From NCBI GenBank assembly GCA_947500445.1, contig CANMSB010000021.1, forward strand, positions 1-64,000: a DNA stretch of 64,000 bases. The letters run 5' to 3'. The notes under the pieces were generated by a model. The model had not been told where the DNA came from, did no database searches, and was given only the letters and a program-made list of their open reading frames with translations. Made by a program: the position numbers and the translations under genes. Positions 61,202 through 64,000 of this stretch are shown piece after piece (the first letter of the stretch is position 1; each line of letters starts with the position of its first letter). This stretch comes from an uncultured Flavobacteriaceae bacterium. Lineage in GTDB: Bacteria > Bacteroidota > Bacteroidia > Flavobacteriales > Flavobacteriaceae.

Positions 61202-64000
61202 CTAATCAAAAGTGTTTTGTACCGCCGTTTTAATACCGTTACAAGAAACAATAGTGGCACTTACAGTGGCACCGGCTTTTGCCTCAAAACCTGGAGCCCA
61301 TTCGATCAATTTGGTGGCCTTCAGGGTCAGCGACCCCCTGTTTTCTATCAAGTTTGCTACTCTTACCGTGTTTCCAAGCTTTAGCAGGCCATCATTCGCA
61401 GTTATACTTTCGTAGCTGTTTACGGAAAGGTCACAATACGGGCCAAGATCAAAAGCCTTATCGGGCTTATCGGTAACCGTAATGCTCTTTCTTCCCAATA
61501 CCTGCCCAAAATCGTCGTAACTGTGCAAACGAAACTCATGTGTCCCCAAAGAAGTAGGGGTATATTCAAAAACCAGACCTACACTTTTGTTTTTTCCAAG
61601 TGAAGAAATAACTTCACTGGCTACATTGAAAAAGCCTACATCATTGGGTGCCTTTACCGTAACAATTACCCTTTGGTTGGTTAGGGTCGCGTTAGAGGTA
61701 TTTTTGATTGTAAAAATACCACTGTGTTCTTGTGCCGCTAGCATATAATTGGGCTTGTTGAAATAATTGACACCTTCAAAAACTATGGATGTCGCTACTT
61801 GTCCCGCGTTTATCTTCCCTGTTTTTTCGGACTCACGCTCCACTTTTTCCTGTTGGGAATAAATCAGGTTCCCTTCAATTACGGACGGCAAAAAGGAGAC
61901 TTCCAGATTGAGGTTGTTGAATACCATTTCGTTATAAACGTTTTTGCCCAAGGCGGTATTGGATTCTTTGGAAGAATCTAAATGGTCATCGCGTAATGTT
62001 TCTGATTTAACAGCCGTTTTGGTATGGGTCAACCAATCGGATTTTGGCTGCAAAGCGGTTTCACCTTTGTCGATATCCTTTTTTAGTTGTTGTGCTAAAG
62101 AGGCCGGCAACAATGCTAAATTTAATTGCTTAAAACTATTATCAAGGCCAAGTTCCATAGCGATTTCGGTTTCATACGCCGCATTTTTCATGATCTTTTG
62201 CAACCAAGGCAAATAGCCGCTGTCGATGATGCCATCACCATCGGTATCGGCTCCCCAGGCTTCCTGTAAGTATGAAAGTTCCGTTTGGTCCATGGCAAGT
62301 CCTTTTAATGGAACCATTTCACAGGTGTCCCCGTAGGCAAGCTGTAACACCGCTTCCTTAAGAATGGTGGTGATATCATATTCCATCCTTAAAAACTGTT
62401 GTCCCTGTCCATCTTTATTGTCCCGTACCTTTAAGCGCGGGGTAATCTCAAGGGTAAAGTCAAGTTTTGGTACGATTGCAATTTTATCCGGATCAAAATC
62501 TTTTTTAAGTGTGCCTTTTGTTGTGCTTTCAATCAGGCGATCATACAGTTCGGGGTTCTTTTCCTGGAGCAACGAAAGCCACTTGTTTCCCAACGCTTCG
62601 AAAGGGTTCCTTGATCGTATCAGGTCCTCTATAAGCCGTTTGGCAGTCGTTGCCGCATTGTAAGAGATTTCCATATAAGAATTTTGAGAGATGCTCATGG
62701 GTACATCGGAAAGCTGCAAAGTATCCGTTTTACTATGGAATACCTCACGAAAAACCTCCGTTGCATCATTGGAATACGGATACTCACCATTATACGATTT
62801 CCAAAAGTCAAAGGACGCTATATCGTTTGGTGCAAATGAAAGTTCGGGTACCCGTACAAGTTCAAAACCATTTTTCCCCTGGACCAAATCAGGTTTAAAA
62901 GTAATAGTACTACTGGTAAAGGTGAAACTCACATACGGATCCAGGGTCAATAGCGCCGGGTTAAAATCGAATGTTCGCCCTGCTGTTGAAGTATTTAGAC
63001 TATTAAAACTGTTTGGAAAGCTAAAGTTGGGATCTATCTCAAAATTTGTAGCGTTGGTAAACGAACTTGCCAAAGGTGCAAACTTAATGGAAGCATTATT
63101 GCTACTACTGATATTCGATGGAATTCGTGCGCCGGTCGCTACATTTCTGGTAATATCGTCGACAGTAGTTTCGTAGGTGTTTGTTTTTATATCGGCAAAA
63201 TCCTTATAAAGATCTCCCGCCTCTTTCCGAAATTTTTCTAAGCCTATGGCAGCTGAAATCTTACTCATGGAAACACCATCCACGCGCACCTCATTATCAT
63301 CTACGTTGTTGAAACGCACGGTCGAACCATAAAAATCGAAGGTTACCTCGTCAAAAATAAGTGCTGCAAGGTCGGAACCATTATAGTTTCCGGGAGCGTT
63401 GGCCCCCGACTTGAAGGATTTTCCCAGTGTTTTGTTTTGAATGGTTCCGTTGGAATAAGCATCTAAATTAAAAGAGGTTTGACTATCAATGCTCAGTTTA
63501 CCTTTTATCGTGGGTTTGTTGAATAATTGGTAAAATCCAATAACAACACCCCTATCAAAAGTTTGTGCCGACATATCAAAAACAACATCACCTGTTTGTG
63601 CCCCAACTACGTTAGCTACGTTTTTTATATAAAATGTAGATAATAGTGCGAGTTGTTGTATGTCGATACTTTCCGGGGAATCGATTATACCTCTTAATAC
63701 TGAACCAGATTTTCCAATAAAACCGGGAGCAACCGATAGTCCCGCGAAAATTTTAACAGGATCTACACCATTATTCCTCGTACCTGCAACATCTGAAACT
63801 GCGTTATAGAAGATAGTAGCTTGTGCCGCTACTGGGGCCAATACAAAGCCATTGTCGCCAGATGTTAAAAATCCATTGGGTGCACTTGTAAAACCCAACA
63901 CCGTGGATTTTCCTTTTATGTGTGCTCCATACTCAAGCCCCTCTTCATAAATACCTGGTTTTACATCGGCTCTCTGATTGGTTATATCGACCCCTGTGAT
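61202..64000 (-). CDS. Large secreted protein, unrecognised, C-terminal part only
   Basis: The frame is open beyond the right edge: bases 64000-63902 continue the protein in phase (DITNQRADVKPGIYEEGLEY), so an apparent start at 63901 is internal. The 933 visible residues include a long mixed region (FDFYGSTVRFNNVDDNEVRV, DGDGIIDSGYLPWL with a Ca-type D-x-D-x-D loop), then a CARDB-like domain (HSGIFTIKNTSNATLTNQRV) and a C-terminal stack of three short strands (ITANDGLLKLGNTVRVANLI, WAPGFEAKAGATVSATI) of the coat-hanger kind often found before or in place of a sorting domain. I recognise no catalytic part. It ends at the terminator at 61084. Confidence 0.8.
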   Translation of the reverse strand: MTGVDITNQRADVKPGIYEEGLEYGAHIKGKSTVLGFTSAPNGFLTSGDNGFVLAPVAAQATIFYNAVSDVAGTRNNGVDPVKIFAGLSVAPGFIGKSGSVLRGIIDSPESIDIQQLALLSTFYIKNVANVVGAQTGDVVFDMSAQTFDRGVVIGFYQLFNKPTIKGKLSIDSQTSFNLDAYSNGTIQNKTLGKSFKSGANAPGNYNGSDLAALIFDEVTFDFYGSTVRFNNVDDNEVRVDGVSMSKISAAIGLEKFRKEAGDLYKDFADIKTNTYETTVDDITRNVATGARIPSNISSSNNASIKFAPLASSFTNATNFEIDPNFSFPNSFNSLNTSTAGRTFDFNPALLTLDPYVSFTFTSSTITFKPDLVQGKNGFELVRVPELSFAPNDIASFDFWKSYNGEYPYSNDATEVFREVFHSKTDTLQLSDVPMSISQNSYMEISYNAATTAKRLIEDLIRSRNPFEALGNKWLSLLQEKNPELYDRLIESTTKGTLKKDFDPDKIAIVPKLDFTLEITPRLKVRDNKDGQGQQFLRMEYDITTILKEAVLQLAYGDTCEMVPLKGLAMDQTELSYLQEAWGADTDGDGIIDSGYLPWLQKIMKNAAYETEIAMELGLDNSFKQLNLALLPASLAQQLKKDIDKGETALQPKSDWLTHTKTAVKSETLRDDHLDSSKESNTALGKNVYNEMVFNNLNLEVSFLPSVIEGNLIYSQQEKVERESEKTGKINAGQVATSIVFEGVNYFNKPNYMLAAQEHSGIFTIKNTSNATLTNQRVIVTVKAPNDVGFFNVASEVISSLGKNKSVGLVFEYTPTSLGTHEFRLHSYDDFGQVLGRKSITVTDKPDKAFDLGPYCDLSVNSYESITANDGLLKLGNTVRVANLIENRGSLTLKATKLIEWAPGFEAKAGATVSATIVSCNGIKTAVQNTFD

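Overview
The window looks like a chromosome segment of a marine member of the Bacteroidota, most likely Flavobacteriaceae. Lipoprotein signals are followed by short acidic linkers, large secreted proteins end in type IX secretion (Por) sorting domains, there is a PorV-like barrel, FAT-like carboxypeptidase-regulatory/TonB-type barrels, BACON, CBM9-like and DUF427 proteins, and the genome is AT-rich. No species call is possible from sequence alone.

Region 1 (1-14477) is the 3' part of a nonribosomal peptide cluster. It holds the last NRPS module (end of C, then A, T and TE; the N-terminal part lies outside the window), a type II thioesterase, an aspartokinase, a block of envelope proteins (double aspartyl protease with PDZ, outer-membrane barrel, S41 protease), a strikingly GC-rich 2,4-diaminobutyrate-type aminotransferase, a cupin_8/JmjC-like hydroxylase and an outer-membrane receptor-like barrel. 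Aspartokinase plus aminotransferase suggests supply of diaminobutyrate, while the A domain visible here has a phenylalanine-like pocket.

Region 2 (14500-16540, plus 19449-20288) is a transposon graveyard: one frameshifted IS200/IS605 TnpA with its hairpins, a decayed IS630, the last 39 codons of an IS3 integrase, a decayed second IS200, and an IS256 scrap abutting a truncated gene. A tRNA-3'-end-like string followed by a terminator lies at 16727-16790. An O-acyltransferase with an SGNH domain sits between these remnants.

Region 3 (20888-43000) carries a 1969-residue secreted multidomain protein, two AraC-type regulators, an unrecognised lipoprotein, and then a divergently oriented four-gene tandem of paralogous lipoproteins (38325 down to 32499) that I read as MACPF/perforin-like. 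All four share a Y-G-x-x-[YW]-[VI] motif and a C-x6-W-x2-[LM] plus distal Cys helical region; the last one has an extra C-terminal lectin-like domain. Small membrane proteins, a lipoprotein and a DUF427 protein follow.

Region 4 (43030-54323) starts with a PorV paralogue and contains a compact four-gene set: FeeM-type N-acyl amino acid synthase, VAO/PCMH-type flavin oxidase, PhyH-family Fe(II)/2-oxoglutarate oxygenase and a second flavin oxidase. This looks like a tailoring pathway for an N-acyl amino acid and is my best candidate for an undescribed system, together with the MACPF quartet. Three regulators follow (membrane-anchored LuxR-type, GntR with a sugar-binding-like C-terminus, ToxR/CadC-like).

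Region 5 (54777-61130) has a sulfatase and a large T9SS-exported glycan-active protein. The motif AACCGTTA occurs twice upstream of the GntR gene and as an inverted pair plus a third near-copy upstream of the glycan protein, suggesting a shared operator. The window ends inside a large minus-strand secreted protein (61202 to beyond 64000).
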